The notes: generated by a model from the sequence alone, not told the origin. A stretch of 64,000 nucleotides of DNA from Natranaerofaba carboxydovora (GCF_022539405.1 NZ_CP054394.1:932501-996500), one strand, 5' to 3'; positions 1-10,444 are shown, counted from the stretch's first letter. Numbers and translations: made by a program.

Positions 1-28
1 TTGCAAAACTCTAAAAATGTGATATACT
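1..28 (+). promoter_or_regulatory. Putative sigma-A promoter with extended -10
   Basis: TTGCAA at 1-6 and TATACT at 23-28 are separated by 16 bases, and a TGA directly before the -10 makes it an extended -10 element. It lies about 110 bases upstream of the aminomutase start, leaving an AT-rich leader with a small inverted repeat (GTAG...CTAC near 67-84). The site touches the window edge, so upstream context is unseen. Confidence 0.6.
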
Positions 29-137
29 CCTAAACAGAGTGGATATTATAATAGATATTTTATAAAGTAGCGTTTAAATACTACTTACTTAAAAAAATTA
101 AAAATTTTAAAAATCGGCTAAAGGGAGGGCTTTTTTG

Positions 138-1376
138 ATGAGCAAAGATGCTAGAGAAATTTCCTTAGAAAGGGCCAAGGAACTTAAAGGAAGAATATCG
201 GACTTTTTAGAAAAAAAAGAAGAAGTAGATACGGGTCTTAAGTTGAAAGATGAGATCCAAAAAAGAAAACAAAAAGTTATGGAATTATTTAATGCGACAG
301 AAGAAGACTGGCAAGACTGGAAGTGGCATACAAAAAATCGGATTTCTGATTCAGAGACTTTAGGTAAGATATTAAATTTAAGTGATAAAGAAAAAGAGGA
401 AATAGATAAAATAGGTGAACAATATAGATGGGCTGTGTCCCCTTATTATGTTAGTTTAATGGATCCAAATGACCCAATGGATCCTGTGAGAAGACAATCA
501 GTTCCAACTGCACAGGAAATGGTTGACAAAAGTGGAAAAGCAGATCCTATGGGTGAGGAATACACTAACCCAAGTGGAAGTATAACGAGAAGGTATCCAG
601 ACAGGTTAATTATCAATGTTACTAACCAGTGTGCAATGTACTGCAGGCATTGTCAGAGAAGAAGGAACATTGGTGAAGTGGATAAACCTACCCCACAAGA
701 AGAGTTAGAAGAATCTATAGATTATATTAAAAATTCTCCAGAAATAAGAGACGTTCTACTTACTGGTGGAGATGCCTTTATGCTGTCTGATGAAAAAATT
801 GATTGGATATTAACTGAGCTTAGAAAAATTCCGCATGTTGAAATTATTAGACTTGGCAGTAGAACGCCTGTAACAATGCCAATGAGGGTAACCGAAAATT
901 TATGTAATGTACTATCTAAACATATGCCAATATATGTAAACACTCATTATAACCATCCCAAAGAAATTACTGAAGAGGCAAGGGATGCGTGTTTTAGACT
1001 TGCAAAAGCAGGTGTTTCTATAGGTAACCAGGCGGTATTACTTAATAAAGTAAATAACAACCCACATGTAATGAAAATATTAAATCATGAACTTCTAAAA
1101 ATAATGGTAAGGCCTTATTATATATTCCATGCTAAGGAAGTCGTAGGAACAAAACACTTTATTACAAGGGTAGAAGAAGGCCTTGAGATATTGGAGCATT
1201 TGAGAGGGTATACTTCAGGTATGGCGATACCTACTTATCTTATCAATGCACCGGAAGGACATGGTAAAACGCCGATGCTTCCACAGTACTTAATTTCGAT
1301 GGGTAAAGATAAGATCAAAATACGTACCTGGGAAAATAAAGTTTTTGAATATCCTAATTCTTCTCCATCAGAATAA
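138..1376 (+). CDS. eam: Glutamate 2,3-aminomutase (KamA-family radical SAM/PLP enzyme)
   Basis: This is a radical SAM, PLP-dependent aminomutase of the lysine 2,3-aminomutase family, about 412 residues. The [4Fe-4S]/SAM motif CAMYCRHC (cysteines near 165, 169, 172) and the PLP-lysine motif GHGKTP (Lys near 377) are visible. In lysine aminomutase two aspartates bind the substrate side-chain amine; here they are Lys (FHAKEVVG, about 333) and Asn (LINAPEG, about 370). That is the published signature of glutamate 2,3-aminomutase, so L-glutamate to beta-glutamate, an osmolyte, is the likely reaction. A TTG lies one codon upstream; the ATG is chosen for spacing to AAGGGAGGG. No beta-lysine acetyltransferase gene follows. 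The gene stands alone between a promoter and a terminator. Confidence 0.85.
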   Translation: MSKDAREISLERAKELKGRISDFLEKKEEVDTGLKLKDEIQKRKQKVMELFNATEEDWQDWKWHTKNRISDSETLGKILNLSDKEKEEIDKIGEQYRWAVSPYYVSLMDPNDPMDPVRRQSVPTAQEMVDKSGKADPMGEEYTNPSGSITRRYPDRLIINVTNQCAMYCRHCQRRRNIGEVDKPTPQEELEESIDYIKNSPEIRDVLLTGGDAFMLSDEKIDWILTELRKIPHVEIIRLGSRTPVTMPMRVTENLCNVLSKHMPIYVNTHYNHPKEITEEARDACFRLAKAGVSIGNQAVLLNKVNNNPHVMKILNHELLKIMVRPYYIFHAKEVVGTKHFITRVEEGLEILEHLRGYTSGMAIPTYLINAPEGHGKTPMLPQYLISMGKDKIKIRTWENKVFEYPNSSPSE

Positions 1377-1388
1377 TAATGTTTATAT

Positions 1389-1415
1389 AAAGCCATGAGC
1401 TGGGCTCATGGCTTT
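1389..1415 (+). terminator. Hairpin terminator after the aminomutase gene
   Basis: A perfect 12-bp stem (AAAGCCATGAGC pairing with GCTCATGGCTTT) closes a TGG loop just after the stop codon. The downstream run is short (TTT then AATTA), so termination may be partial. It separates the aminomutase gene from dprA. Confidence 0.7.
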
Positions 1416-1444
1416 AATTACTCTCGAGAGGTGGCGATATATGG

Positions 1445-2557
1445 GTGGAAAGTTCCCGTTTGGAGTTTTTGTTAGGCCTTGTTAGAATTGAAGGTCTTGG
1501 TTCCAAAAGAATTAATTTATTGCTTGACAAATTTTCATCGCCTGAGATAGTCTGGAACGCGCCCTTTGAAAAATTAAAAGAGGTAGAAGGTATTGGCGAT
1601 AAACTTGCAATGAATATTATATCTTCTAGAAAAGAGATTGATCTTCGAAAAGAGATGAATCTAGTTAAACAGGCAAAGGTAGATATTTTATCAGTTGAGG
1701 ATGAAGTATACCCAAAGGGTTTAAAAGAAATATATACTCCTCCAACTCTGTTGTTTTGTAAAGGTGATTTGGAACTTTTAAAATACCCTATGTTAGGGGT
1801 TGTTGGCACTCGCAGTCCCACAAGATATGGTTATGAAGTATTGAAAAATATTATTCCTGAGTTAACTAAGGCTGGGATTGTTATTGTTAGTGGCCTCGCC
1901 AAAGGTATTGATGGGATGGCACATGAGTTATGCCTAAAAAATAATGGAAAAACTGTGGCTGTTTTAGGTAATGGTATTGACAGAGTTTATCCTCCTGAAC
2001 ATAATGAGTTATATAAAAGAATCTCTAATGAAGGGCTGATTTTAACTGAATATTCAATTGGTAAAAGCCCTTCTCCAGGAAACTTTCCGGCTAGAAATAG
2101 GATAATTAGTGGCCTATCAAAAGCAGTGCTTGTCGTTGAAGCTCCACAAAAAAGTGGGGCTATTATTACAGCCGAGCAGGCTCTAGATCAAAACAAGGAT
2201 ATTATGGTTATTCCTGGAAACATCACCAGCCCTAAAAGCAAAGGTTGTAATAAACTTATGGCTGAAGGGGCAAAGCCAGTACTTAATGCCAAAGATATAC
2301 TTGAAGAATTTGGATTGGAAGAAGTCTACCAAGAAGTTAAAAAAGAAAATAACAATGAAAATGTAAATATAGATTATAAAAAGGGAACAGAAAAAATATT
2401 AGAGAAAATTCCGCAATACCCATATAAACTTCATTTAGAAGAATTGTTTTTAGAATGTAGTGTTACATACGAAATATTTATTCAAGAAATGTTGGAATTA
2501 GAGTTAAATGGTTATATTATTAAGCAGGCGGGTGGTTATATATCTAGAATAAAATGA
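1445..2557 (+). CDS. dprA: DNA-processing protein DprA (Smf)
   Basis: DprA loads RecA onto incoming single-stranded DNA in transformation and is widely kept even in bacteria not known to be competent. The 370-residue protein has an N-terminal helix-hairpin-helix region (EGIGDKLA near 48), a Rossmann-like core with VVGTRSPTRYG, SGLAKGIDGMAH and the GAIITAEQA segment, and a C-terminal winged-helix domain from about residue 310. GTG is chosen as start because GAGAGGTGG lies about 10 bases upstream; the ATG four bases earlier is out of frame and soon hits a stop. It heads the dprA-topA-trmFO-xerC order also found in Bacillus. Confidence 0.93.
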   Translation: MESSRLEFLLGLVRIEGLGSKRINLLLDKFSSPEIVWNAPFEKLKEVEGIGDKLAMNIISSRKEIDLRKEMNLVKQAKVDILSVEDEVYPKGLKEIYTPPTLLFCKGDLELLKYPMLGVVGTRSPTRYGYEVLKNIIPELTKAGIVIVSGLAKGIDGMAHELCLKNNGKTVAVLGNGIDRVYPPEHNELYKRISNEGLILTEYSIGKSPSPGNFPARNRIISGLSKAVLVVEAPQKSGAIITAEQALDQNKDIMVIPGNITSPKSKGCNKLMAEGAKPVLNAKDILEEFGLEEVYQEVKKENNNENVNIDYKKGTEKILEKIPQYPYKLHLEELFLECSVTYEIFIQEMLELELNGYIIKQAGGYISRIK

Positions 2558-2653
2558 CAATGAACAGGCAAATAATATGATGATAAAACATAGAACATAA
2601 AGAAAAAGAACCTAATAATGTGTAAAGCTATAGTTAGTACGGAGGTGAATTTT

Positions 2654-4828
2654 TTGTCTAAGAAAGACCAAGGTGGGCAAAAGGATACTAAAAAAGCCAA
2701 GAAAACCAAAAAAACCAAAACAACAAAAAAGTCTAAACAGACTAAGAATCTGGTTATAGTTGAATCTCCTGCCAAAGCCAAGACTATTTCAAAATATTTG
2801 GGCCAAAGATATAAAGTTAAAGCTTCTATGGGTCATGTGATAGATTTGCCTAAGAGTCAAATGGGTATATCTATAGAGGAAGGCTTTGAACCCAAATATA
2901 TTACTATAAGAGGCAAAGGAGATGTACTTGCTGAGTTAAAAAAAGAAGCTAAAAAAGCTGATAACATATATCTTGCAGCTGACCCCGACCGGGAAGGTGA
3001 AGCAATTAGTTGGCACTTAAAGAGAGCTCTCAAAATTGACGAAAAAGGGCAGAATGGTAAATGTAGAGTGGAGTTTAACGAGATTACTAAAGAAGCTATT
3101 AAAGAAGCTTTTAAAACGCCTAGAGAAATTGATTATAATCTTGTAAATGCCCAGCAGGCAAGAAGAATTTTAGATAGGCTAGTGGGTTATCAGATAAGTC
3201 CGATATTATGGAAAAAAGTAAGAAAAGGGCTTAGTGCTGGTAGAGTCCAGTCAGTTGCAGTTAAAATGATATGTGAAAGAGAAGAAGAGATTAGAAAGTT
3301 TGAACCTGAAGAGTACTGGTCATTGACCGCTAACCTTAAAAAAGACGAAACTTTATTTGATGCAAAACTACATCAAATAGAAGGTAAAAAGGCAGAGATA
3401 CCAAATAAAGAAAAAATGGATGAAATTTTGTCTCATTTAGATGGTAAAGATTTTGTAGTTAAACAAGTTGAAAAGAAGGAAAGAAAGAAGAATCCATCTC
3501 CACCTTTTATTACGAGTACTCTACAGCAGGAAGCATATAAGAAGCTAAATTTTTCAGCAAGAAAAACTATGAGAATAGCTCAGCAGTTATATGAAGGAAT
3601 TAACTTAAAAAAGGAAGGGTTAGTAGGACTAATAACATATCTTAGAACTGATTCTACAAGGGTTAGTCAAACTGCGTTAATGCAGGCTAAAGAACATATA
3701 TTAAGTGAATATGGAAAAGAGTACTTTCCTGGAAAAGTAAAAGAATACAAAGGAAAGAAAAAAGCCCAGGATGCCCATGAGGCAATAAGACCTACAAGAC
3801 CTGATTTGACACCGGATAATATTAAGGATGAACTAGAACAAGATCAGTATCGACTTTACAAACTTATATGGGAACGATTTGTAGCAAGTCAAATGAGTCC
3901 TGCGGTTTTTGACACGGTTAGTGCTGATATTGAAGCAGGAGATATGATTTTTAGGGCTAATGGTAACAAAATAAAGTTTTTAGGTTTTATGAAACTATAC
4001 TCAGAAGAAAAAAAAGAAAAAGATAAAATTTTACCGGCACTTGTTGAAAATGACAAATTAGAACTTGAAGATTTGCTGCCAAAACAGCATTTTACACAGC
4101 CTCCACCAAGGTATACAGAGGCTAGCCTTGTAAAGACACTCGAACAAGAAGGTGTTGGAAGACCTAGTACCTATGCACCAATTATAGAAACCATTCAATC
4201 CAAGGGCTATGTGGTAAAAGAGGAACGTAACTTTGTTCCAACAGAGCTTGGCGAGATCGTGTTAGAGCAGTTGTTGGAATTTTTCTCGGAAGTAATTGAT
4301 GTTAAATTTACAGCAGAGATGGAAGATAAACTTGATCTTGTTGAAGAAGGAAAAGAAAACTGGAAGGATGTATTAAACGAATTTTATGAATCCTTTAAAA
4401 AGCAGGTTGAAGTTGCTGAAGAGGAGATGAAAGAAATAGAGTTAGAAGAGGAAGAAACAGATGTTATCTGCGATAAATGTGGTAAGAATATGATTATAAA
4501 ACATGGAAGATTTGGTAAGTTTTTGGCTTGTCCTGATTTTCCTGAATGTAAAAATACAAAATCTATTGTAAAAGAGTTAAATGTTAAATGTCCTGAATGC
4601 GAAGGGACTATAGTTGAAAGGAAAAGTAAAAAGGGTAGAAAGTTTTATGGTTGTAATAATTATCCTGACTGCGAGTTTGTAGTCTGGTATAAACCTATTG
4701 AAGATAAAAATTGTCCCGAGTGCAATGCTTTTATGGTGGAGAGGGGAAGAAAAAACAAATATTATCAGTGTAGCAACAAAAACTGTGAACATACAGAGCA
4801 AGAAGAAGCTAAAGCAAGTTATTCATAA
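2654..4828 (+). CDS. topA: DNA topoisomerase I
   Basis: Type IA topoisomerase relaxing negative supercoils. From the TTG start the protein has 724 residues. A Lys/Thr-rich basic tail of about 30 residues precedes the Toprim domain ([19 protein letters not shown] metal site). The active-site tyrosine is in [10 protein letters not shown], about Tyr329. Three C-terminal four-cysteine zinc modules follow (CDKCG...C, CPECEG...C, CPECNA...C). TTG is preferred because GGAGGTG sits 7 bases upstream; an in-frame ATG at 2618 has no ribosome site. The basic tail is longer than I expect for the family and could add DNA affinity at high ionic strength, which is an inference. Confidence 0.96.
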   Translation: MSKKDQGGQKDTKKAKKTKKTKTTKKSKQTKNLVIVESPAKAKTISKYLGQRYKVKASMGHVIDLPKSQMGISIEEGFEPKYITIRGKGDVLAELKKEAKKADNIYLAADPDREGEAISWHLKRALKIDEKGQNGKCRVEFNEITKEAIKEAFKTPREIDYNLVNAQQARRILDRLVGYQISPILWKKVRKGLSAGRVQSVAVKMICEREEEIRKFEPEEYWSLTANLKKDETLFDAKLHQIEGKKAEIPNKEKMDEILSHLDGKDFVVKQVEKKERKKNPSPPFITSTLQQEAYKKLNFSARKTMRIAQQLYEGINLKKEGLVGLITYLRTDSTRVSQTALMQAKEHILSEYGKEYFPGKVKEYKGKKKAQDAHEAIRPTRPDLTPDNIKDELEQDQYRLYKLIWERFVASQMSPAVFDTVSADIEAGDMIFRANGNKIKFLGFMKLYSEEKKEKDKILPALVENDKLELEDLLPKQHFTQPPPRYTEASLVKTLEQEGVGRPSTYAPIIETIQSKGYVVKEERNFVPTELGEIVLEQLLEFFSEVIDVKFTAEMEDKLDLVEEGKENWKDVLNEFYESFKKQVEVAEEEMKEIELEEEETDVICDKCGKNMIIKHGRFGKFLACPDFPECKNTKSIVKELNVKCPECEGTIVERKSKKGRKFYGCNNYPDCEFVVWYKPIEDKNCPECNAFMVERGRKNKYYQCSNKNCEHTEQEEAKASYS

Positions 4829-4886
4829 ACAAAAGCTGATTCTGGTGCAAAAAGTCTATTTCACAAAGAGTTTTGGAGGTATTTAG

Positions 4887-6215
4887 ATGAGTGATTTGGT
4901 AGTAGTTGGAGGTGGCCTTGCAGGTGTAGAAGCAGCCTGGCAGGCTGCAAATCGCGGCATAAAAGTGGATCTATATGAGATGAGACCAGAAAAGATGACT
5001 CCGGCACACAAAACAAGCAATTTGGCAGAGCTTGTTTGCAGTAACAGTTTAAGAGCCTCTTCTTTAGAAAATGCAGCAGGACTTTTAAAAGAAGAGATGA
5101 AAAAGCTTGGTAGCTTAATAATGAAAATAGCTGAAAGACATCAAGTTCCCGCAGGTGGAGCTATGGCAGTTGATAGAGAGAGATTTGCGAAAGATATAAC
5201 AGAAACAATAGAAAACCATGAGAACATAAACTTAAAACGGGAAGAATTTAAAAATCTTGATGCTGAAAAACCAACTATAATTGCAACTGGACCTTTAACT
5301 TCACAAAAGCTTGTAAATGAGATCTTAAACTTTACTGATAGCAAACTTTTATATTTTTACGATGCAGCAGCACCTATTGTAACTTACGAATCTATAAATC
5401 ATAATAAAGTTTTTAGAGCATCAAGGTATGATAAAGGAACTGCGGATTATTTAAACTGTCCTATGACAAAAGAAGAATATAAGCGGTTTTATCAGGAACT
5501 GATAAATGGAGACGTAGTCCAAATGAAAGATTTTGAAAAACAAATACACTTTGAAGGTTGTATGCCCGTTGAAGTCATGGCAAAAAGAGGCGCTGAAACT
5601 TTGACTTTTGGACCTTTAAAACCAGTTGGCCTTAAAGATCCAAGGACAGGTGAAGTGCCGTATGCAGTAGCACAACTGCGTCAGGATGATAAAGAAGGAA
5701 ATCTATATAATTTAGTAGGCTTTCAGACACAGCTAAAGTGGCCGGAACAGAAAAGGATATTCAGGCTTATACCTGGATTAGAAAATGCCGAATTTGTTCG
5801 CTATGGTGTAATGCATAGAAATACTTATGTTAATTCACCATCTATATTAAAAGCAACTTATCAATTAAAAGATTATCCAAATATATTTTTAGCTGGCCAA
5901 ATTACAGGGGTTGAAGGATATATAGAATCTGCATCATCTGGAATAGTAGCGGGCATTAATGCTTCTAGATTACTTATCGAAGAGGAAACTTTAACTTTTC
6001 CAGAAGAAACAGCTCATGGAGCGCTTTCTAATTATATAACCACAGCTAGTCCAAGAAATTTTCAACCTATGAACATAAACTTTGGCTTATTGCCACCGCC
6101 TGAAGACAAAAACAAGAAAAAAGTACCAAAAAAAGAGAAAAAAGCAAAGCAAAGTGAAAAAGCGCTCTCATCTTTAGAAAATTTTATCAATGAAAATAGC
6201 TTGCGTCTTGCATAA
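4887..6215 (+). CDS. trmFO: Methylenetetrahydrofolate-tRNA-(uracil-5-)-methyltransferase TrmFO
   Basis: The folate- and FAD-dependent enzyme that forms m5U54 (ribothymidine) in the tRNA T-loop, replacing the SAM-dependent TrmA. The 442-residue protein opens with the FAD-binding GGGLAGVEAAWQ motif and contains the family stretches SNLAELVCSNS and GQITGVEGYIES. ATG with TTTGGAGG about 8 bases upstream is clear. The C-terminus ends in a lysine-rich linker and a short helix. Position between topA and xerC matches Bacillus (older name gid). Confidence 0.95.
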   Translation: MSDLVVVGGGLAGVEAAWQAANRGIKVDLYEMRPEKMTPAHKTSNLAELVCSNSLRASSLENAAGLLKEEMKKLGSLIMKIAERHQVPAGGAMAVDRERFAKDITETIENHENINLKREEFKNLDAEKPTIIATGPLTSQKLVNEILNFTDSKLLYFYDAAAPIVTYESINHNKVFRASRYDKGTADYLNCPMTKEEYKRFYQELINGDVVQMKDFEKQIHFEGCMPVEVMAKRGAETLTFGPLKPVGLKDPRTGEVPYAVAQLRQDDKEGNLYNLVGFQTQLKWPEQKRIFRLIPGLENAEFVRYGVMHRNTYVNSPSILKATYQLKDYPNIFLAGQITGVEGYIESASSGIVAGINASRLLIEEETLTFPEETAHGALSNYITTASPRNFQPMNINFGLLPPPEDKNKKKVPKKEKKAKQSEKALSSLENFINENSLRLA

Positions 6216-6262
6216 AAATATTGGTTATGGTAGTATCGAGAAAAGGTGGGTGAGGTTGTTAG

Positions 6263-7182
6263 GTGGATGATATGCTTGGCAACAAAAAAAGAGAAGATAG
6301 TGCAATAGAGAATTATATATTTTTTTTGCAAGCTGAAAAAAACTGCTCGATATATACAATCAAAGGATATCGTAGAGATTTGTACCAGTTTTTGTTTTTT
6401 TAATTGATAATTTTAAACTAGAAACCTGGAAAGATGTAGATCACAAAATGATAAGAAGCTACTTAGCCCATCTAAAAGATAAAAGTTATAGTAAAACTAC
6501 TGTGTCAAGAAAACTATCTTCGATAAGGTCTTTTTTTAAATTTTACTCAAGAGAAAAAAATATCGAGAATAACCCCGGACGGCTCGTATCTACTCCCAAG
6601 GTAAATAAAAAATTGCCGTCTTTTTTTACAGTAAAGGAAATTAAATGGATTTTAGACGCTCCGGATAATTCGCCCTTAGGGGTTAGGGATAGAGCAATGA
6701 TGGAATTGTTTTACTCGACAGGACTTAGAATTAGTGAACTATGGCAGCTTAATATTGACAGTATTAATTTTGATGAAAAAAGCATAAAAGTAATGGGAAA
6801 AGGGAATATGGAAAGAGAAGTTTTTCTAGGAAGCTATGCAAAAAAAGCAATAGTGAGGTATCTAGAAGAAGGTAGAGGGCAATTATTAAAGAGAGAAAAT
6901 GAAACAAAAGCTCTTTTTCTTAATAAAAATGGCAGTAGGCTATCTGTAAGAAGTATCAGAAGAAGGGTAAATAAATATATCAAAAAAGCTGCTCTAGATA
7001 ATGAGGTATCCCCCCATAGTTTGAGACATACTTTTGCAACACATCTATTAAATGGGGGTGCTGATATAAGAGCAGTACAAGAGCTATTAGGACATGTGAA
7101 CATTTCCACAACTCAAACATACACCCATGTTACTAAAGACCACTTAAGAGAAGTATACAAGGACTTTCATCCAAGGGCCTAG
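6263..7182 (+). pseudogene. xerC: Tyrosine recombinase XerC, split by a frameshift at a T7 run
   Basis: XerC resolves chromosome dimers at dif. The N-terminal SAM-like domain begins at GTG 6263 (or ATG 6272, with AGGTGG before it) and reads in one frame to TAA at 6401, directly after a run of seven T (6395-6401). The rest continues in the -1 frame (FLIDNFKLETW...), giving a joined protein of about 303-306 residues, the usual XerC length. The catalytic set is intact: Arg in GLRISEL, Lys in GKGNMER, HSLRH, His in GHVNI, Tyr in TYTHV. One added T would restore the gene. A sequencing error, a true mutation or slippage at the T-run are all possible. Position before hslV matches codV/xerC in Bacillus. 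Confidence 0.85.
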
Positions 7183-7223
7183 TGGTAGTAATTAGGCCAA
7201 AGTGGAATAATTAAATAATAACT

Positions 7224-7252
7224 TTGACAAGATAGCTAAATTATAATAATAT
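7224..7252 (+). promoter_or_regulatory. Putative sigma-A promoter for hslV-hslU-codY
   Basis: A consensus TTGACA at 7224-7229 and TAATAT at 7247-7252 are spaced by exactly 17 bases. It lies in the 146-base gap after xerC and about 75 bases before hslV, so hslVU and possibly codY can be transcribed independently of the upstream genes. Confidence 0.65.
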
Positions 7253-7328
7253 CTAACTTAAAACTAATGAAACTATTATGATGATTGGGTTTTTGAAGCT
7301 ATTATTGTTGAAAAGGTGGTAAGATAAA

Positions 7329-7877
7329 TTGGAAGAGCTCCATGGAACAACTATTGTGGGAGTCAAAAATAGTGAGGGCTGTGCCCTTGCAGGTGATGGT
7401 CAGGTAACTCTTGGAAATAATACTATATTTAAGCATGGTGCAGTTAAAATAAGAAAGTTGTATAATAACAATATTATTGCAGGATTCGCAGGTTCAGTAG
7501 CAGATGCGATGACGCTTTTTGAAAAATTTGAAGCTAAACTTGAAAAGCAAAAAGGGAATATGGTAAAAGCTGCAGTAGAGTTGGCAAAGGAGTGGCGCTC
7601 AGACAAAATTTTGAGACGCCTTGAGGCTCTTTTACTTGTGGCTAACAAGGAACATTTACTTATTATATCTGGAACAGGTGAAGTTATTGAGCCTGATGAT
7701 GAGGTAGGAGCAATAGGTTCCGGAGGCCCTTATGCTTTGGGTGCGGCAAGGATGTTAAAAAAGCATACAGACCTATCAGCTAGAGAAGTTGCATATGAAG
7801 CATTAAAATCTGCATCTGAAATTTGTGTATATACAAATGACAATATTACGGTAGAAGAACTGAAAGGGGAAAAATAA
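7329..7877 (+). CDS. hslV: ATP-dependent protease proteolytic subunit HslV (ClpQ)
   Basis: Peptidase subunit of the two-component HslUV protease, an N-terminal nucleophile hydrolase forming double hexamers. The 182-residue product begins with a short propeptide and then TTIVGVK; the first Thr (residue 7) is expected to become the catalytic N-terminus after processing. AGDGQVT and the [11 protein letters not shown] segment are family hallmarks. The TTG start follows AAAGGTGG. One base separates it from hslU. Bacillus ClpQ uses serine at this position, whereas this protein has the threonine typical of most HslV. Confidence 0.95.
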   Translation: MEELHGTTIVGVKNSEGCALAGDGQVTLGNNTIFKHGAVKIRKLYNNNIIAGFAGSVADAMTLFEKFEAKLEKQKGNMVKAAVELAKEWRSDKILRRLEALLLVANKEHLLIISGTGEVIEPDDEVGAIGSGGPYALGAARMLKKHTDLSAREVAYEALKSASEICVYTNDNITVEELKGEK

Positions 7878-7878
7878 T

Positions 7879-9330
7879 ATGCTTTTTGAAGAGTCACAGA
7901 ACCTGACTCCAAAGCAAATTGTAGAAAAACTAGACCAATTTATTATAGGTCAAAAAGAGGCCAAAAAGGCAGTCGCAATAGCCTTAAGAAATAGATATAG
8001 AAGGCAAAAGGTAAAGACTGAGCTAAAAGAAGAAATTGTTCCTAAAAACATTTTAATGATCGGTCCAACAGGAGTAGGGAAAACCGAAATTGCAAGAAGG
8101 GTCGCAAAATTAGTAAATGCTCCTTTTGTAAAAGTAGAAGCTACAAAATTCACAGAAGTAGGTTATGTTGGCCGAGATGTGGAGTCAATGATTAGAGATT
8201 TGCTTAATGAATCTTTAAGATTGGTGGAAAGCGAAAAGTTTAGAGAAGTGTATGATCAGGCCAAAAACCAGGCTGAAAAAGATATATTAAAGCTTCTTGT
8301 TCCCTGGCCGGGTAGTCAAGACAAAAGTGCTGATGAAAATAACCCCTTTAAGGCTTTCTTTGGAGGCCAAAATGAAGAAGCAGATGATGAAGAAGGTAAT
8401 AATTTTGAAAACAAGCAAGAAAATGATATAAGAGAACAAAGGAGGGAGATCAAAAGAAAGCGACGCGAATTAAAGAAAAAATTAGAAGCAGGTGAACTTG
8501 AAGAAGAATATGTAGAAATTGACATTGAAGAACAGCAATCTTTCAAAGATAATCCTCTTATGGGCCAAGGCTTTGAAGAAATGGGTATTAACTTTCAGGA
8601 TTTGTTTAGCAATTTGTTTCCTAAAAAAAAGACTAAGAAGAGACTGCCAATTCGCCAAGCTAGGGAAGTGTTGATTGAGCAGGAGTCACAGAAATTGATA
8701 GATTATGAACAAGTGCAAAAGGAAGCAATATATAGGGCAGAAAACTATGGAATTATCTTTTTAGATGAGATGGACAAAATAACAGCTTCGGCTGATAAAC
8801 ATGGGCCTGATGTTTCAAGAGAAGGTGTTCAAAGGGATATACTACCAATAGTAGAAGGTTCTACTATTAATACTAGATATGGCAGAATAAAAACTGATCA
8901 TATAATGTTTATAGGAGCAGGTGCTTTTCATGAAAAAAAACCCTCTGATATGATCCCTGAACTTCAAGGCAGGTTTCCTATAAGGGTTGAACTAAAAAGC
9001 CTTAAAAAAGAAGAATTTTATAGAATCCTTGATGAGCCTAAAAATGCTCTTTTGACACAATACAAAGTTTTACTGGAAACTGAAGGTATAAAAGTGGAAT
9101 TTAAAGAAGAGGCTATTACTGAAATTGCAAAAATGGCTGAGGAAGTAAATAGTCAAACTGAAGATATAGGCGCTAGAAGGCTTCATACCATAATGGAAAA
9201 ACTTTTTGAAGAAGTTTCTTTTCATGCACCTGATATGAAAGGGCAAAAATTATCTATAGACGAAGAGTATGTCAGACAACGATTAGAGGATCTTGTTAAA
9301 AAAGAAGACTTGAGTAGATTCATTTTATAG
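7879..9330 (+). CDS. hslU: HslU (ClpY) AAA+ unfoldase
   Basis: ATPase ring that unfolds substrates and feeds them to HslV. Walker A GPTGVGKT is at residues 62-69 and Walker [10 protein letters not shown] near 291-299. The stretch between them holds the family's inserted I-domain, here long, charged and rich in Glu/Lys. Sensor region GARRLHT and the C-terminal SRFIL tail, which inserts into HslV, are present. Length of 483 residues is slightly over the usual 440-465. Translation is probably coupled to hslV. Confidence 0.96.
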   Translation: MLFEESQNLTPKQIVEKLDQFIIGQKEAKKAVAIALRNRYRRQKVKTELKEEIVPKNILMIGPTGVGKTEIARRVAKLVNAPFVKVEATKFTEVGYVGRDVESMIRDLLNESLRLVESEKFREVYDQAKNQAEKDILKLLVPWPGSQDKSADENNPFKAFFGGQNEEADDEEGNNFENKQENDIREQRREIKRKRRELKKKLEAGELEEEYVEIDIEEQQSFKDNPLMGQGFEEMGINFQDLFSNLFPKKKTKKRLPIRQAREVLIEQESQKLIDYEQVQKEAIYRAENYGIIFLDEMDKITASADKHGPDVSREGVQRDILPIVEGSTINTRYGRIKTDHIMFIGAGAFHEKKPSDMIPELQGRFPIRVELKSLKKEEFYRILDEPKNALLTQYKVLLETEGIKVEFKEEAITEIAKMAEEVNSQTEDIGARRLHTIMEKLFEEVSFHAPDMKGQKLSIDEEYVRQRLEDLVKKEDLSRFIL

Positions 9331-9432
9331 GATAAAATAGCAATATGTAGTTTTATTCAGTTTAATGCCAGCTAGAAACCTATAACCTATTATTGATCAT
9401 AGAACAAAGAAAAAAGTATTAATAAAGAAAGG

Positions 9433-10230
9433 ATGAAGGGAATGAGTAGTAATTTATTAGAAAAAACACGAAGTATCAACAGGATATTGCAGAAAGCAGC
9501 AGGTCAGCCGGTAGATTTTACAGAGGTGGCAGATGTACTAAAAGATGTAATAGAAGCTAACACCTATATTGCTACAAAAAGCGGTAAGCTTTTAGGTTAT
9601 GCTCTAGTAGATCAGTTTGAATGTGAAGTAATGAAAGAAGAAGTGCTTGAAGACGGGGCTTTCCCTGAGAGTTATAACGAATATCTTTTAAGGGTTAATG
9701 AAACCAGCTATAATTTAAGACAAAAAAATAATAAATGTGTATACGCAGATAAAGGTTGCTTATTTACGGAAAAACTAACCACGATTGTCCCAATAATAGG
9801 TGGAGGAAAAAGGCTAGGATCATTGATTTTATCAAGGTTTGAAAGTGAGTTCAATGATGAGGATCTAATTCTTGCAGAAAATGGAGCTACTGTTGTAGGT
9901 ATGGAAATTCTTAGAGCCAAATCAGAAGAAATAGAAGAAGAAGCTAGAAATAAAGCGGTTGCTCAGTTAGCTCTTGGAACATTGTCATATTCTGAGCTAG
10001 AAGCAGTAGAGCATATTTTTGAAGAGCTAAATGGCAACGAAGGACTTTTGGTTGCAAGCAAGATAGCTGATAGAGTAGGAATAACAAGGTCTGTGATAGT
10101 TAACGCATTAAGAAAATTTGAGAGTGCAGGACTTATTGAATCAAGGTCACTTGGAATGAAAGGGACCTACATTAAAGTATTAAATGACCAATTATTAGAA
10201 GAGCTAAAGAAAAATAAGCATTTTAGCTAA
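9433..10230 (+). CDS. codY: GTP-sensing global transcriptional regulator CodY
   Basis: CodY represses stationary-phase, nitrogen and often motility genes when GTP and branched-chain amino acids are abundant. The 265-residue protein has the N-terminal GAF domain ([14 protein letters not shown] and [13 protein letters not shown] segments) and a C-terminal winged helix-turn-helix ([21 protein letters not shown]). It resembles Bacillus CodY throughout. Two starts are possible (ATG 9433 or ATG 9442); the second gives MSSNLLEKT, closer to the Bacillus N-terminus. A terminator follows directly, separating it from the fla/che operon. Confidence 0.97.
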   Translation: MKGMSSNLLEKTRSINRILQKAAGQPVDFTEVADVLKDVIEANTYIATKSGKLLGYALVDQFECEVMKEEVLEDGAFPESYNEYLLRVNETSYNLRQKNNKCVYADKGCLFTEKLTTIVPIIGGGKRLGSLILSRFESEFNDEDLILAENGATVVGMEILRAKSEEIEEEARNKAVAQLALGTLSYSELEAVEHIFEELNGNEGLLVASKIADRVGITRSVIVNALRKFESAGLIESRSLGMKGTYIKVLNDQLLEELKKNKHFS

Positions 10231-10234
10231 AATT

Positions 10235-10260
10235 ACAACCCTGGTGACAGGGTTGTTTTT
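10235..10260 (+). terminator. Rho-independent terminator after codY
   Basis: A 9-bp perfect stem (ACAACCCTG with CAGGGTTGT) around a GTGA loop is followed at once by a T run. It begins five bases after the codY stop, so the flagellar operon needs its own promoter. Confidence 0.9.
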
Positions 10261-10414
10261 CATTGATGATATAATTATAAATAGGGCAAAAGCACTACAA
10301 GGTCATAGGCATAAAGCATCAAATAAGTCAGTAATTAAAAAAAACTCTCCAAATAATATAGCAAATTGTGTAAAATAGAAAAATAAGGACAACAAGGTAG
10401 GATTTAATAGATTC

Positions 10415-10444
10415 TTGTCGAATCTTTGTAAGGATAGGTATTAA
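10415..10444 (+). promoter_or_regulatory. Weak candidate promoter for the fla/che operon
   Basis: TTGTCG (10415-10420) and TATTAA (10439-10444) are spaced by 18 bases in the 245-base gap between the codY terminator and flgB. The match to sigma-A consensus is weak. I saw no sigma-D-type -10 (GCCGATAT) and no convincing CodY box in the gap. The -35 overlaps a small inverted repeat, GATTC-TTGTC-GAATC. Confidence 0.25.

Noticed and set aside
4698-4886. Short + strand frame overlapping the topA end
   Set aside because: Lys-rich, no ribosome site, no conserved features; topA and trmFO explain the region.
6395-6401. Canonical programmed -1 frameshift site in xerC
   Set aside because: In the zero frame the heptamer is G TTT TTT, not X XXY YYZ, and I see no convincing downstream pseudoknot. 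Slippage remains possible but a base-call error or mutation is simpler.
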